From assembly GCF_039541815.1 (NCBI RefSeq), contig NZ_BAABGY010000005.1, forward strand, positions 207,151 through 271,150: a DNA stretch of 64,000 nt, written 5' to 3'. Source of the stretch: Flavisolibacter amylovorans. GTDB lineage: Bacteria; Bacteroidota; Bacteroidia; Chitinophagales; Chitinophagaceae. Below are positions 1 to 10,129 of this stretch, piece by piece (the first letter of the stretch is position 1; each line of letters opens with the position of its first letter). Both the position numbers and the translations under genes were made by a program. The notes under the pieces are model-generated. The model worked only from the letters and a program-made list of their open reading frames with translations. It had not been told where the DNA came from and did no database searches.

Positions 1-558
1 GCCATCAAGGCCCTCGACGAGGCCGACGTGTGCCTGCTGCTGCTCGATGCCGAGAAAGGCATTGCCGCGCAGGACCTCAACATCTTCAGCCTTGCTGCCC
101 GCAAAGGCAAGGGCGTGGTGGTGCTTGTGAACAAATGGGACCTCGTGGAAAAGCAGACCAACACGGCGCGGGACTACGAGAAGGTGCTGAAGCAGCGCCT
201 CGCGCCGTTCAGCGACGTGCCGATCATTTTTATTTCCGCCAAAGACAAGATCCGCATTTACCAGGCCATCGAAACGGCGATCCAGGTGTTCGAGAACCGC
301 AAGCGCCGTATTACTACGTCCGAGCTGAACGAGGTGATGCAGAAAGCCATCGCGGCATACCACCCACCGGTGGTGCGCGGGCATTCCATCAGCATCAAGT
401 ATGTAACGCAACTGCCTACGGCGGTGCCTTCGTTCGCCTTCTTCTGCAACTTCCCCGAGGAGGTGAAGACGCCGTATAAGAATTATCTCGAGAACCAGCT
501 GCGCGCCAACTTCGAATTTACAGGTGTGCCTGTCCGTATCTTTTTCCGCAAGAAGTAA
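1..558 (+). CDS. der: GTPase Der (EngA), C-terminal part
   Basis: This is the 3' part of a ribosome-assembly GTPase; the reading frame is open from base 1, so the true start lies upstream and the GTG at position 28 should not be used. The visible 185 residues hold the end of the second G domain, with the G4 motif NKWD (about residue 45) and the G5 motif SAK (about residue 80). They are followed by the KH-like C-terminal domain that closes Der proteins, ending in the basic tail RIFFRKK. Der proteins carry two tandem G domains and act on 50S subunit maturation; that role is family knowledge. No hairpin terminator follows before the promoter of the next gene. Confidence 0.93.
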   Translation, partial: AIKALDEADVCLLLLDAEKGIAAQDLNIFSLAARKGKGVVVLVNKWDLVEKQTNTARDYEKVLKQRLAPFSDVPIIFISAKDKIRIYQAIETAIQVFENRKRRITTSELNEVMQKAIAAYHPPVVRGHSISIKYVTQLPTAVPSFAFFCNFPEEVKTPYKNYLENQLRANFEFTGVPVRIFFRKK

Positions 559-583
559 TGTGTATAATTTTCATCGGTGGAAA

Positions 584-614
584 TTTGGAAATGTCAACTG
601 AGCCGTTACCTTTG
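584..614 (+). promoter_or_regulatory. Bacteroidota promoter of the small lipoprotein gene
   Basis: TTTG at 584-587 is followed after exactly 19 bases by TACCTTTG at 607-614. This matches the Bacteroidota pattern of a -33 TTTG and a -7 TAnnTTTG box. The start codon lies 33 bases further on. It is the best complete promoter in the window. Confidence 0.75.
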
Positions 615-647
615 CGCCCAATTAGTTAACTAAAACCAATAAACAAG

Positions 648-905
648 ATGAAAAAGGTATTTGCCGTTCTGGCGATCGCCGGCACCCTGGTTGCCTGCAA
701 CAGCGGTTCTGAGAGCACGACCACTAACGACTCTACTTCTACTACGACGACGAACACGGATTCTGCTGCTAACGCAACTCCGGCTGCTCCCGTAACGCCC
801 GACACGACTGGCGCTGCTGGTTCTGACACGACGATGAAGGCTGGCGACACTACCAAGACTTCTACGACGACTTCTACGACGACGACTGCTCCTGCTGGTC
901 ACTAA
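648..905 (+). CDS. Small Thr/Ser-rich lipoprotein
   Basis: An 85-residue protein with a type II signal peptide: two lysines, a hydrophobic stretch, then the lipobox LVAC, giving a mature N-terminal cysteine at about residue 17. The remainder is almost only Thr, Ser, Ala, Asp and Asn, with runs of threonine and no hydrophobic core, so it is probably unfolded. It should sit in the inner or outer membrane as a flexible lipid-anchored tail. It has its own strong promoter upstream and a bidirectional terminator 18 bases downstream, so it is transcribed alone. I do not recognise a named family and assign no function. Confidence 0.8.
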   Translation: MKKVFAVLAIAGTLVACNSGSESTTTNDSTSTTTTNTDSAANATPAAPVTPDTTGAAGSDTTMKAGDTTKTSTTTSTTTTAPAGH

Positions 906-923
906 TCGTATCGTTGTACCGAT

Positions 924-955
924 AAAAAAGGCCCTTCGCAAGAAGGGCCTTTTTT
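924..955. terminator. Bidirectional intrinsic terminator
   Basis: The stem GGCCCTTC/GAAGGGCC closes on a GCAA tetraloop and is flanked by six A and six T. It serves the lipoprotein gene on the plus strand and the DUF4954 gene converging from the minus strand. Confidence 0.9.
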
Positions 956-975
956 AATGATGGTATTCTACCGGT

Positions 976-3168
976 TTACTTCCAGAGCCGCGCAAGCGTG
1001 TTGCGAAGTGTTTCGAGTTCTTCGCGCTGCTGGGCGATAAAGCTGTTCTCGTCGAGGTGTCCGATCACTTCGTTCATTTCGGCGTCTGTTTCATACACCA
1101 TCTTGCGGAAGGGGTTCTCGTAATCCTTGGCGCGTGCGCGGAAGATGCCGGCCACCATCCACTCCTTTGTGCGGAGCACTTGCGGCAGCAGGCTGTTGAA
1201 AACGGTTTCATTGAATCCGTCCATACCGATCTCCAGCTGTTCCAGCAGGCAGGCCAGCGCATGGGCGCGCTTTTGTTCCGCGTAGCGGGCGCCCTCGGCT
1301 TCGTAAAGGGCGTGTACCGCCTTCCAGCTCTCCAGCGTGCCATTCTTAATGCCGGCGATCAGGCCCTGTACGGTGTCATCCGACATCAGCTGGCCGCCGA
1401 CGTTGTGCCAGTGTCCACGGGCAGGCATTGCCGGTAGTGCGGCCTTTAGTGCATCGAATGAGGTCAGTCCTTGTTCCTGCTGCAGCGATAACAACTGCAT
1501 CACGGCATAGTACACCACGAGCTCGCGGTAGATCCGGTAGGCTTCGGGCACCTTGGTGAGCAGGGTCATACGCCCGGCGTTCTCGAAGCCGTAGGCACGG
1601 ATGCCGGCCTTGAGCCCGGATGTGTCGCCCTGCAGCGCCACGCGTCCTTCCTGCTCCAGCTCGGCATCGCTGAGGCCGCCGGCGTCGCCGTTGCGCTGGT
1701 GCAGCGCGGTGAAGCGCTCGAGGGTACGGATGGCCGTCATCACCTCATTCATGCTGTCGGGGGCCAGGAAGTCGTACTCGATATACTGCCGCTTGCGCGT
1801 GCGCTTGTCGCGGTCTACGTATTTATACGCATTGCGGGCGAGGGCGTACATGTTGTACTGGAACCAGTAGGCCGGCATCACCACGAGGCGGTTGTTGCCT
1901 TCGTCGTTGGATACAAGACTGAAGGGAAGCGTGATGTTGAGCTCGGAGCTGTAGGCGCCCTTGGCGATGAGGGTGAAGCAGGCGAACTTGGAATTGTGCT
2001 TCAGGCTCACGCAAAGGCCCGGCCAGAAGCCACGTCCGGCCACGATCTCGCCGTCGGCGGCGCGGCTGTTGTGGTTGGAGCCGATGGTGGCACCTGCGGC
2101 CATATTGCTCTGGCCCATGATGAGCGCGGCGCAGAGGAACGAGTTGTTGTGGTGCTGCTCGTGCGCGGGGAAGATGAGCGAATTGAGCACCTCGCAGCAG
2201 GAGATGGTGGCGTTGTTGCCCAGGTACGAGTTGATGAGGCGCGCGCCGTACTTGAGCTGCGAGTGCGACGCCATCACGAAGCGCACGGCCTTGACGCCGT
2301 AGAACACGCGGCAGCCGTAGCCCACGATGCCGTTCACGAGCTCGCAGCCTTCACCCACCTGCGACATCGCATCGGGAGCGGAGTTGATCGTCAGGTTTTT
2401 CAGCTTGTTGGCGCCTTTGATATACGCATCAGAGCCGAGCCATACGTCTTTGATAATAGAGGTGTTCTTGATCACGCAGCGGTCGCCGATCTTGCCGTAG
2501 TAGCCGCGCTGTGCGTCGAAGCGCAGCTGCGTCAACTCCTTGAAGCGGTCCATCAGCGCCTTGTCGGCACGGTAGTGGGCCCAGAGCCAGGCGTCGCCGG
2601 GCAGCATGCCGTTGAAAGGAATGATCTTGCGGCCGGCGTTCTCATTGCAGACCTCCAGCCATACGCGCACCGCTTCGTCCTCGCCCTCTTTAAGAATACC
2701 GTTGCCGAACTTGGCCTTTTGGGTCGTGTGCAGCTCGTGGATGTTGAGCAGCAGCACCTCGTTGCCGATGATGTAGTTGGCGAGGTACTTCACGTTGTCG
2801 ACCACGACGTTGTCGCCGAAATCGCAGGAGATGATGGTGCTGTTGTACAGGCCCACCGGGTGGGTCACGTTGTGGTGCTGCAGGGCGAGCGACTCGAGCT
2901 TGCCGATCCGCACGAGGCCGAAAAACTTACAGTTTTTGACAAGCTCCGGGTTGAAGAGGTCCGACACCTGGATCTTGTTCCAGTCGTCGGAGGTATTGTT
3001 GTTGCGCACGAGCACCTCGATCTCGTAGGCGCTGAGGTTGCGGTAGCTGATGCCGCTGCGGTTCTGCAGGTTGCGCAGGTGGTATTCGTCTTTTCCCTCG
3101 GGCAGGAAGGCCGGGTCGATAAAGCCATAGCCGATGGCGGAGACTGCCAGTTTGCGGATCTCGTTCAT
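976..3168 (-). CDS. DUF4954 family beta-helix protein
   Basis: A 730-residue cytoplasmic protein without signal peptide, recognised as the DUF4954 family found mainly in Bacteroidota. The middle part (about residues 210-400) has short repeating segments of the kind seen in left-handed beta-helix acyltransferases and nucleotidyltransferases, for example the stretches around IKNTSIIKDVWLGSDAYIKG and GATIGSNHNSRAADG. The C-terminal third (about 520-730) is predicted helical. The family's reaction is unknown; resemblance to hexapeptide-repeat sugar transferases suggests a role in envelope sugar metabolism, and glmS next door fits, but this is inference. The start is supported by a -7 box ending 4 bases upstream. 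Confidence 0.8.
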   Translation of the reverse strand: MNEIRKLAVSAIGYGFIDPAFLPEGKDEYHLRNLQNRSGISYRNLSAYEIEVLVRNNNTSDDWNKIQVSDLFNPELVKNCKFFGLVRIGKLESLALQHHNVTHPVGLYNSTIISCDFGDNVVVDNVKYLANYIIGNEVLLLNIHELHTTQKAKFGNGILKEGEDEAVRVWLEVCNENAGRKIIPFNGMLPGDAWLWAHYRADKALMDRFKELTQLRFDAQRGYYGKIGDRCVIKNTSIIKDVWLGSDAYIKGANKLKNLTINSAPDAMSQVGEGCELVNGIVGYGCRVFYGVKAVRFVMASHSQLKYGARLINSYLGNNATISCCEVLNSLIFPAHEQHHNNSFLCAALIMGQSNMAAGATIGSNHNSRAADGEIVAGRGFWPGLCVSLKHNSKFACFTLIAKGAYSSELNITLPFSLVSNDEGNNRLVVMPAYWFQYNMYALARNAYKYVDRDKRTRKRQYIEYDFLAPDSMNEVMTAIRTLERFTALHQRNGDAGGLSDAELEQEGRVALQGDTSGLKAGIRAYGFENAGRMTLLTKVPEAYRIYRELVVYYAVMQLLSLQQEQGLTSFDALKAALPAMPARGHWHNVGGQLMSDDTVQGLIAGIKNGTLESWKAVHALYEAEGARYAEQKRAHALACLLEQLEIGMDGFNETVFNSLLPQVLRTKEWMVAGIFRARAKDYENPFRKMVYETDAEMNEVIGHLDENSFIAQQREELETLRNTLARLWK

Positions 3169-3172
3169 GGGC

Positions 3173-3180
3173 CGAAAGTA
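3173..3180 (-). promoter_or_regulatory. -7 box of the DUF4954 gene, nearly leaderless
   Basis: On the minus strand TACTTTCG is followed by only four bases before the ATG, so the transcript would begin at or next to the start codon. An array of 8-base repeats lies 9 bases upstream, where the -33 element would be. Confidence 0.5.
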
Positions 3181-3189
3181 GGGAAGAAC

Positions 3190-3221
3190 GTTTATTTGTC
3201 TATTGGTCTATTAGTTTATTA
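3190..3221. repeat. Octad array GTYTATTR, four units
   Basis: Four tandem 8-base units: GTTTATTT, GTCTATTG, GTCTATTA and GTTTATTA. The same repeat occurs at 36629-36660 and, reversed, at 44315-44338, each time just upstream of a start codon. Confidence 0.8.
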
Positions 3222-3530
3222 GTAGGCGCGCCTCTATGCAGCATCGTTTATTTTTAAGGAATATCTTACCAGCGGCAGCCTCACCTACGTAAAGCCAAGC
3301 GCAGTAAGTGATCATCCGCATCCATCCAATCCGATCCGTACAATCTACTTTTCTTCTCGACCGGCACCAATTCCAGAACAGGGGCGTCGCTTTGTATCGG
3401 CCTTATCGTACCAGAAAGTCGTACCCGTGCGAGGCCGCCCGACGCGAGGCAAACAGCAATCTTATGGATCGTCCTTGAATATCGTATCAGATCCGTTAAA
3501 TCTGCGTTCCTTCTCTCCCTAATGCCCGTG
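3222..3530. other. Intergenic stretch with no recognised feature
   Basis: Between the octad array and the glmS terminator I see no credible reading frame, RNA gene or strong hairpin. Composition is somewhat more AT-rich than the flanking genes. Confidence 0.5.
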
Positions 3531-3559
3531 AAAAAGGGAAGCCATTACTGACCTCCCTT
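3531..3559 (-). terminator. Terminator of glmS
   Basis: Read on the minus strand, AAGGGA and TCCCTT pair around a 14-base loop and are followed by a T run. It lies about 35 bases after the glmS stop codon. Confidence 0.65.
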
Positions 3560-3594
3560 CGTTATTCGATATTCCTTGTTAAGCGGTTGTCCTC

Positions 3595-5430
<1,836 letters not shown>

Positions 5431-5485
5431 AGAGGGTAAGAGGTTTTAATTAAGTGGGCGAAATTCACGAAAAACCGCCACATAT

Positions 5486-5514
5486 CCAAAGGGCGCCCAA
5501 CGGGCGCCCTTTGG
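5486..5514. repeat. Perfect 13-bp stem hairpin upstream of glmS
   Basis: CCAAAGGGCGCCC and its complement surround a three-base loop (AAC on the plus strand). The hairpin lies 56-84 bases upstream of the glmS ATG and downstream of the PafA-like gene. No T run follows directly on either strand, so it is either a poor terminator of the upstream gene or a structure in a long glmS leader. Confidence 0.75.
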
Positions 5515-5747
5515 GATCTCAGATGTGTGATCTCAGATTTCAGATTTAGCTCCGCTGTCCGGGCATTTCCTTCTGCCGCAGGTCTTTCTTTCTGCGGCGG
5601 CTTGCAAACAATGTTATTCAGTACAAGAGCAGCACTCGGGTGCTCAATACGCGCCAGTATTTATTCCGAGAGCTCCCTGCGTGCGTCAGCCACAGATCCC
5701 AGATTCCAGATCCGAGATCCCAGATCTGAGATCTGAGATCTGAGATC
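5515..5747. repeat. AGATC heptad element A (convergent arms)
   Basis: The right arm (5694-5747) is nearly eight consecutive 7-base units of the form AGATCNN, such as AGATCCC, AGATCCG and AGATCTG repeated. The left arm (5515-5547) holds about five degenerate units in the opposite orientation. A spacer of about 145 bases separates them. The right arm overlaps the stop codon of the PafA-like gene (5746-5748). Related elements lie at 8257, 30186 and 60233. Confidence 0.85.
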
Positions 5748-7368
5748 ATCGTATGACTTCCGCGATCGGCATCCCGATGCAGGCATTGGGGGCCTGGATG
5801 CGCAGCAGGGCGGCCAGCGTGGCGGCGATGTCGGTCATGTAGGTTTCGCGGCCGAGGCGCCCGGCCTTCATCTTCCAGCCGAACCAGACCAGCGGGATAT
5901 GCGCATCGTAGGGGTAGGGGGCGCCGTGGGTGGTGCCCGTGGTGCCGCCCCAGTCGAACCACTGCGGCTTGAACACGAACTGGATATCGCCGCTCAGCAC
6001 CTGGTTATAGCCGTTGAGGATCATGTCCTTGATCCGCGGGGGCATCGTGGCGGCGCCCAGGTTCTCCAGGTCCACCACGCGGGCCATGCCGGAGCGGCGC
6101 ATCAGCTCGTCCATCACGAAGTTCTTCACGGCCTGGCGGTCGGCGCCGGCGCGGCGGATAGCGTCATGGTCGAGGTATACCTGGAAGTTGATCAGCGAGC
6201 GCACGGGACGGACGATATTAAAAGCGCGGCCGGTAACGGCATTGAGGCTGTCCATCAGCTTGCGGTCGTCGATGCGGCCGGCCGGGATGCGGTTGGCCGT
6301 GGCGTAGCCCGGCGAGTGGGCGGCTCCGTGGTCGGCGGATAGGAAGAGGAGGTACTGTCCCTTGCCCACGTTCGCGTCGAGGAACTGCAGGAAGGCGGCA
6401 ATGTCGCGGTCGAGGCGCAGGAAGCAGTCTTCCGCCTCAATGGAGTTGGGGCCGAAGGTGTGGCCGATATAGTCGGGGCTCGACAGGGAGATCGCGAGGA
6501 AGTCGGTGAAGTTGCCTTTTCCTAGTTTTTCAGCCGTCACGGCCGCCTTGGCGAACTCGAAGGTGTAGCGATTGCCGAAGGGCGAGTGGCGGAAGGCTTC
6601 CATAGCCACGTTGCCCTTCAGGGTGTCGGTGCGGTGCGGGAAGGTATTGGAGCCGCCGGGCAGCACACCTTCCCAGGGAGTGGCGTCGGCGGTGCTGTTG
6701 GCGTACGTACCGATCGGGTAGAGCGTGTTCCAGTTCTCTTTCAGGTAGTTCTCCGGCAGTGCCCGGGCATTGAAGGCCTGCACCCAGGCCGGCAGCTCTT
6801 TAGTATAGAAGGTGCTCGTGATCCAGCCGCGCGACGTATTGTCGAACCAATAGGCGCCGTTGGCCGTGTGGCCGCCGGGAAGGATGGCGCCGCGGTCTTT
6901 GAGCGCGATGGCGATCGTTTTGTTGCGGAAGTTGGACGCGAGCCGCAGCTCGTCGGTGACGGTGCTGGCCCAGAGGTTCTTCGGCGACATCTTCCCCCAC
7001 TTCGAGGGGGTGCCCACGCTTTGCACCGAGGTGTCGTTGGTGCAATACATAGTGGTGTCGAGGCGGCGGTCCCACCAGGTGTTCGAGATGATACCGGTGA
7101 GGGCGGGCACGCTGCCGGTATAGATGCCCGCATGGCCGGGGGCGGTGTAGGTGGGGGTATAGGGTATGAGCGTGTTCTCGCAGCTGAAGCCTTCCCGGAG
7201 CAGGCGCTGGAAGCCGCCGGAGCCGTAGCGGTCCGCATAGCGGTAGAGGTAATCCCAACGCATCTGGTCCACCACAAGGCCCACCACCAGCTTCGGACGC
7301 TGGGGTGCCTGCGCGTGGGCGCTGAGGATCGTGAACAAGGCAAAAAAGGCAAGCAGGAGGCGGGTCAT
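5746..7368 (-). CDS. PafA-like secreted alkaline phosphatase
   Basis: A 540-residue exported phosphomonoesterase of the alkaline phosphatase superfamily. The signal peptide covers about residues 1-19 and ends AHAQ. The nucleophile is probably Thr75 in TYTAPGHA. Asn96 in GIISNTWW and the Lys157-x-Arg159 pair in LKDRGAI match the substrate-binding residues of PafA, the Bacteroidota type of phosphatase, instead of the PhoA arginine. Metal ligands are visible in VVDQMRWD, SSPDYIGHTFG and SADHGAAHSPG. In the periplasm it would release phosphate from organic esters. The stop codon is part of an AGATC repeat array. Confidence 0.9.
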   Translation of the reverse strand: MTRLLLAFFALFTILSAHAQAPQRPKLVVGLVVDQMRWDYLYRYADRYGSGGFQRLLREGFSCENTLIPYTPTYTAPGHAGIYTGSVPALTGIISNTWWDRRLDTTMYCTNDTSVQSVGTPSKWGKMSPKNLWASTVTDELRLASNFRNKTIAIALKDRGAILPGGHTANGAYWFDNTSRGWITSTFYTKELPAWVQAFNARALPENYLKENWNTLYPIGTYANSTADATPWEGVLPGGSNTFPHRTDTLKGNVAMEAFRHSPFGNRYTFEFAKAAVTAEKLGKGNFTDFLAISLSSPDYIGHTFGPNSIEAEDCFLRLDRDIAAFLQFLDANVGKGQYLLFLSADHGAAHSPGYATANRIPAGRIDDRKLMDSLNAVTGRAFNIVRPVRSLINFQVYLDHDAIRRAGADRQAVKNFVMDELMRRSGMARVVDLENLGAATMPPRIKDMILNGYNQVLSGDIQFVFKPQWFDWGGTTGTTHGAPYPYDAHIPLVWFGWKMKAGRLGRETYMTDIAATLAALLRIQAPNACIGMPIAEVIR

Positions 7369-7438
7369 GTTCGGAAATTAGGGCGTGAAATTAGGCAGCG
7401 AACCCCAGAGCCGGAGAATCGGGTTGAAAAATACGGGT

Positions 7439-7446
7439 TAACTTTA
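7439..7446 (+). promoter_or_regulatory. -7 box next to the start of the NTF2-like gene
   Basis: TAACTTTA lies four bases upstream of the ATG at 7451, which suggests a leaderless transcript. Confidence 0.4.
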
Positions 7447-7450
7447 GGTC

Positions 7451-8257
7451 ATGAACATACGCCTGGTCCTGCTTATCCTGCTTCTGAACACCGGCGCCCG
7501 GGCTCAGCGGGGCGCCTCGCCAATGGTGGAAACCGAGGTGCGCTTCGCCGCCCATTCGGTGGAGCACGGCACCCGCGCCGCTTTCCTGGCCTTCATGGAC
7601 ACGGCCGCCATCATGTTCGAAAAGGGCGTGGCGGTGAAGGCCTATCCCATGTGGGAGGCGCGCCCTAACAACCCCGGGGTGCTCCACTGGATGCCGGTGA
7701 TCAACGAGCTGGCGGCCTCGGGCGACTGGGGCTTTACGCTCGGCCCCTGGACCTTCCAGCCCAGAACGGAGCAGGATTCGGTGGTGGCCCGCGGGCACTT
7801 TATCACGGTCTGGAAGCGCGGCGCCGACGGCAGCTGGAAGTTCATCTTCGATTGCGGCACCGACAGCGGCGACGAGTCGCTGCACCTGCTTTACACCTTC
7901 AACGCCCCGAAAACGAGGGGTACGGTGGAGTCGCTGATGGCGGCGGAGCGCCTCCTCGACGGGCGCCTCCTGCTGGGCGATACGATGGTGCGCCGCCGTT
8001 TCCGCTCGCCCTCCTCAGCATTCTGCCGCGAGGCGCGCCCCATTGCGCTGATGCCGCGGGAGCAAGACACCCTGCTGGCCGCCCTGCCCGCCCGCATCGC
8101 CTTCAGCCCCGTAGGCCATATGATCGCGCCCAGCGGCGACCTTGCCGTGGTCTACGGCACCATCGCCGGCGCCAGCGGAAAGCCCGAGCCCTACGTCCGC
8201 ATCTGGCGCCACGAGGCCGCCGGCTGGAAGATCGCGGCGGAGCTATTGAGGATGTGA
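7451..8257 (+). CDS. Secreted NTF2-like (DUF4440-type) protein
   Basis: A 268-residue exported protein with a signal peptide of about 18 residues (cut after GARA). Two similar modules are visible: residues about 25-145, with the NTF2-like end VARGHFITVWKRGADGSWKF, and about 165-268, with the matching end AVVYGTIAGASGKPEPYVRI followed by WRHEAAGWKI. Each ends in the strand-turn-strand pattern typical of SnoaL/DUF4440 folds, so the protein looks like an internal duplication. No catalytic residues can be named and no substrate is suggested. Its stop codon TGA supplies the first base of AGATC element B. Confidence 0.7.
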   Translation: MNIRLVLLILLLNTGARAQRGASPMVETEVRFAAHSVEHGTRAAFLAFMDTAAIMFEKGVAVKAYPMWEARPNNPGVLHWMPVINELAASGDWGFTLGPWTFQPRTEQDSVVARGHFITVWKRGADGSWKFIFDCGTDSGDESLHLLYTFNAPKTRGTVESLMAAERLLDGRLLLGDTMVRRRFRSPSSAFCREARPIALMPREQDTLLAALPARIAFSPVGHMIAPSGDLAVVYGTIAGASGKPEPYVRIWRHEAAGWKIAAELLRM

Positions 8258-8345
8258 GATCTCAGATCTGGGATCTTTGATCTGCTTGCGCCCCGCTAAC
8301 ACGATCGGCTGGAGATCAAAGATCCGAGATCACAGATCTGAGATT
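8257..8345. repeat. AGATC heptad element B (compact, convergent arms)
   Basis: The left arm (8257-8283) and right arm (8313-8345) are built from 7-base AGATCNN units in opposite orientation with a 29-base spacer. The reverse complement of the left arm reads AGATCAA, AGATCCC, AGATCTG, AGATC. The right arm reads AGATCAA, AGATCCG, AGATCAC, AGATCTG, AGATT. The two arms can pair over most of their length apart from one extra unit. Confidence 0.88.
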
Positions 8346-8357
8346 AATCTAATGTCT

Positions 8358-8365
8358 TACCTTCG
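8358..8365 (+). promoter_or_regulatory. -7 box, serine palmitoyltransferase gene
   Basis: TACCTTCG lies 13 bases after the right arm of AGATC element B and about 90 bases before the start codon. No clear TTTG lies 19 bases upstream, because that position falls inside the repeat arm. Confidence 0.45.
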
Positions 8366-8452
8366 CGGCAATTTTTTACGCCCTCCGCCCGTGGTGCCGT
8401 CCTTGTTTTGACCCCGGGCAGGCGGGGGGATAACCTTAAACCCCGTTTCAAT

Positions 8453-9715
8453 ATGGCAGATATCTTTGAGCGCCTGGTAAAGAATTATGGTCCCATCGGG
8501 CAGCACCGCGAGCGTGCGCATGGCTACTTCGCCTTCCCCAAGCTGGAAGGAGAGATCGGCAGCCGCATGAAGTTCCGCGGCAAGGACGTGATCGTGTGGA
8601 GCCTCAACAACTACCTCGGGCTGGCCAACCACCCCGACATCCGTAAGGCCGACGCCGACGGCGCCGCCGCCTATGGCCTCGCCTACCCGATGGGCGCCCG
8701 CATGATGAGCGGCAACTCCAACTACCACGAGCAGCTCGAGCAGGAGCTCGCCGAATTCGTGAGCAAGGAAGATGCCGCCCTCCTCAACTTCGGCTACCAG
8801 GGCATGGTGAGCATCATCGACGTGCTGTGCTCGCGCCACGACGTGATCGTGTACGACGCCGAAAGCCACGCCTGCATCATCGACGGCCTGCGCCTGCACC
8901 CCGGCCACCGCTACGTGTTCAAGCACAACGACCTCGAAGACTTCGAAAAGCAGATGGACCGCGCCACTGCGCTTGTTGATAAGAACAAGCAAGGCGGCAT
9001 CCTCGTGATCACCGAGGGCGTGTTCGGCATGGCCGGCGACCAGGGCAAGCTCAAAGAGATCATCGGTCTCAAATCGAAATACGACTTCCGCATCCTGGTA
9101 GATGATGCCCACGGCTTCGGTACGCTGGGGGATACCGGCGCCGGCGCCGGCGAGGCCCAGGGCGTACAGGACGGCATCGACCTGTATTTCTCCACCTTCG
9201 CCAAGTCGATGGCCTCCATCGGCGCCTTCGTGGCCGGCGACCGCCAGATCGTGGATTATATCCGCTACAACATCCGCTCGCAGATCTTCGCCAAGAGCCT
9301 GCCCATGCCCATCGTGCTCGGCAACCTGAAGCGCCTCGAAATGCTCCGCTCGATGCCCGAGCTGCGCGAAAAGCTCTGGAAGAACGCCCTTGCCCTGCAG
9401 GCAGGCCTCAAGGAGCGCGGCTTCGACATTGGCAACACCGACACGATGGTGACGCCGATTTATATGAAGGGTGGGGTAGAAGAGGCCACCGCCATGGTGA
9501 TGGACCTCCGCGAGAACTACGGCATTTTCTGCTCGATCGTGGTATATCCCGTGATCCCGAAGGGACATATCATCTACCGCCTCATCCCGACGGCCGCCCA
9601 CACCGAGGCCGATATCGAGGCAACGTTGAAAGCCTTTTCCGAGACCAAGGCCAAGCTCGACGCCGGTGCGTATAAGGTGGAAGCCATTCCGGATATGGCG
9701 GAAAGCAAGGCGTAA
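8453..9715 (+). CDS. Serine palmitoyltransferase (alpha-oxoamine synthase)
   Basis: A 420-residue PLP enzyme that condenses serine with an acyl-CoA to make 3-ketosphinganine, the entry step of sphingolipids in Bacteroidota. The PLP lysine is Lys251 in STFAKSMASIG. The conserved DDAHGFGTLG carries the Asp and His that contact the cofactor, and NNYLGL near the N-terminus is typical of the alpha-oxoamine synthases. The relatives Kbl and BioF were considered. The N-terminal MADIFERLVKNYGPIGQ and the HAYMS-free substrate region fit bacterial SPT better. The ATG at 8453 is preferred over an upstream TTG at 8408 because homology begins there. A terminator follows at 9791. Confidence 0.88.
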   Translation: MADIFERLVKNYGPIGQHRERAHGYFAFPKLEGEIGSRMKFRGKDVIVWSLNNYLGLANHPDIRKADADGAAAYGLAYPMGARMMSGNSNYHEQLEQELAEFVSKEDAALLNFGYQGMVSIIDVLCSRHDVIVYDAESHACIIDGLRLHPGHRYVFKHNDLEDFEKQMDRATALVDKNKQGGILVITEGVFGMAGDQGKLKEIIGLKSKYDFRILVDDAHGFGTLGDTGAGAGEAQGVQDGIDLYFSTFAKSMASIGAFVAGDRQIVDYIRYNIRSQIFAKSLPMPIVLGNLKRLEMLRSMPELREKLWKNALALQAGLKERGFDIGNTDTMVTPIYMKGGVEEATAMVMDLRENYGIFCSIVVYPVIPKGHIIYRLIPTAAHTEADIEATLKAFSETKAKLDAGAYKVEAIPDMAESKA

Positions 9716-9790
9716 GTCAAGGCATCGTAAGATAAAGAAGCGATTCTTACCGCTAAGAAAAGAAGAAGCTAAGGTATTCGCTAAGGATAG

Positions 9791-9819
9791 GGTCCCGCCT
9801 CACGGCGGGACCTTTTTTT
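9791..9819 (+). terminator. Terminator of the serine palmitoyltransferase gene
   Basis: The perfect 9-bp stem GGTCCCGCC/GGCGGGACC with loop TCAC is followed by seven T. Confidence 0.93.
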
Positions 9820-10018
9820 GTGTTTTGTGTCCGGTGTTTTCATCCGTGGCAGCCTGTTCCTTTTTGTCGTCACTACCCCTGTTCCATAGTGGGATTCAGG
9901 CCGGTACTTCCGTAGTTGCCAGCGGAACTCAGGAAAGAAGTACGTTCAGAATCGTACCGAAATCTGGAAATTTGAATTCTGCACCGGAACACCGTCCATC
10001 AAAAAGTAAGTGTGCTGG
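9820..10018. other. Intergenic stretch with no recognised feature
   Basis: No credible gene or strong hairpin is visible between the terminator and the GC-rich repeat at 10019. Confidence 0.5.
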
Positions 10019-10050
10019 GCCTGAGTTCCCCCTTCGGGGGGCAGGGGGCT
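10019..10050. repeat. GGGGGAACTTAGG-family repeat, solitary copy
   Basis: This carries the core CCTGAGTTCCCCCTTCGGGG and a CAGGGGGC flank, the reverse orientation of the copies at 40370 and 63769. Here it is not attached to a gene end on the minus strand. Confidence 0.65.
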
Positions 10051-10104
10051 GTTAAAGTATTTACCACTCCTATAAACCCCGTGCGCCTCTAACAGTCAAT
10101 CCTT

Positions 10105-10112
10105 TATATTTA
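10105..10112 (+). promoter_or_regulatory. -7 box of the DPP IV gene
   Basis: TATATTTA lies 17 bases upstream of the ATG at 10130. No convincing -33 TTTG was found. Confidence 0.4.
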
Positions 10113-10129
10113 GTCCCTAAAATCCCTCA

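Noticed and set aside
1699..3222. Long plus-strand open frame opposite the DUF4954 gene
   Set aside because: It is the antisense of a recognised gene; the high GC content keeps antisense frames open, and the product is an unstructured Val/Ala/His-rich sequence. The same applies to 3664-5439, 8357-9601, 10127-12262, 12638-13810, 20998-23337, 30546-33953, 41352-43172 and 44321-46699.
5431..5514. glmS ribozyme or riboswitch upstream of glmS
   Set aside because: Only a single simple hairpin is visible; the ribozyme core is not recognised and that class is not expected in this phylum.
5515..5747. AGATC array considered as a CRISPR array
   Set aside because: Units are only 7 bases, directly adjacent with no spacers between repeats, and no cas genes are present.
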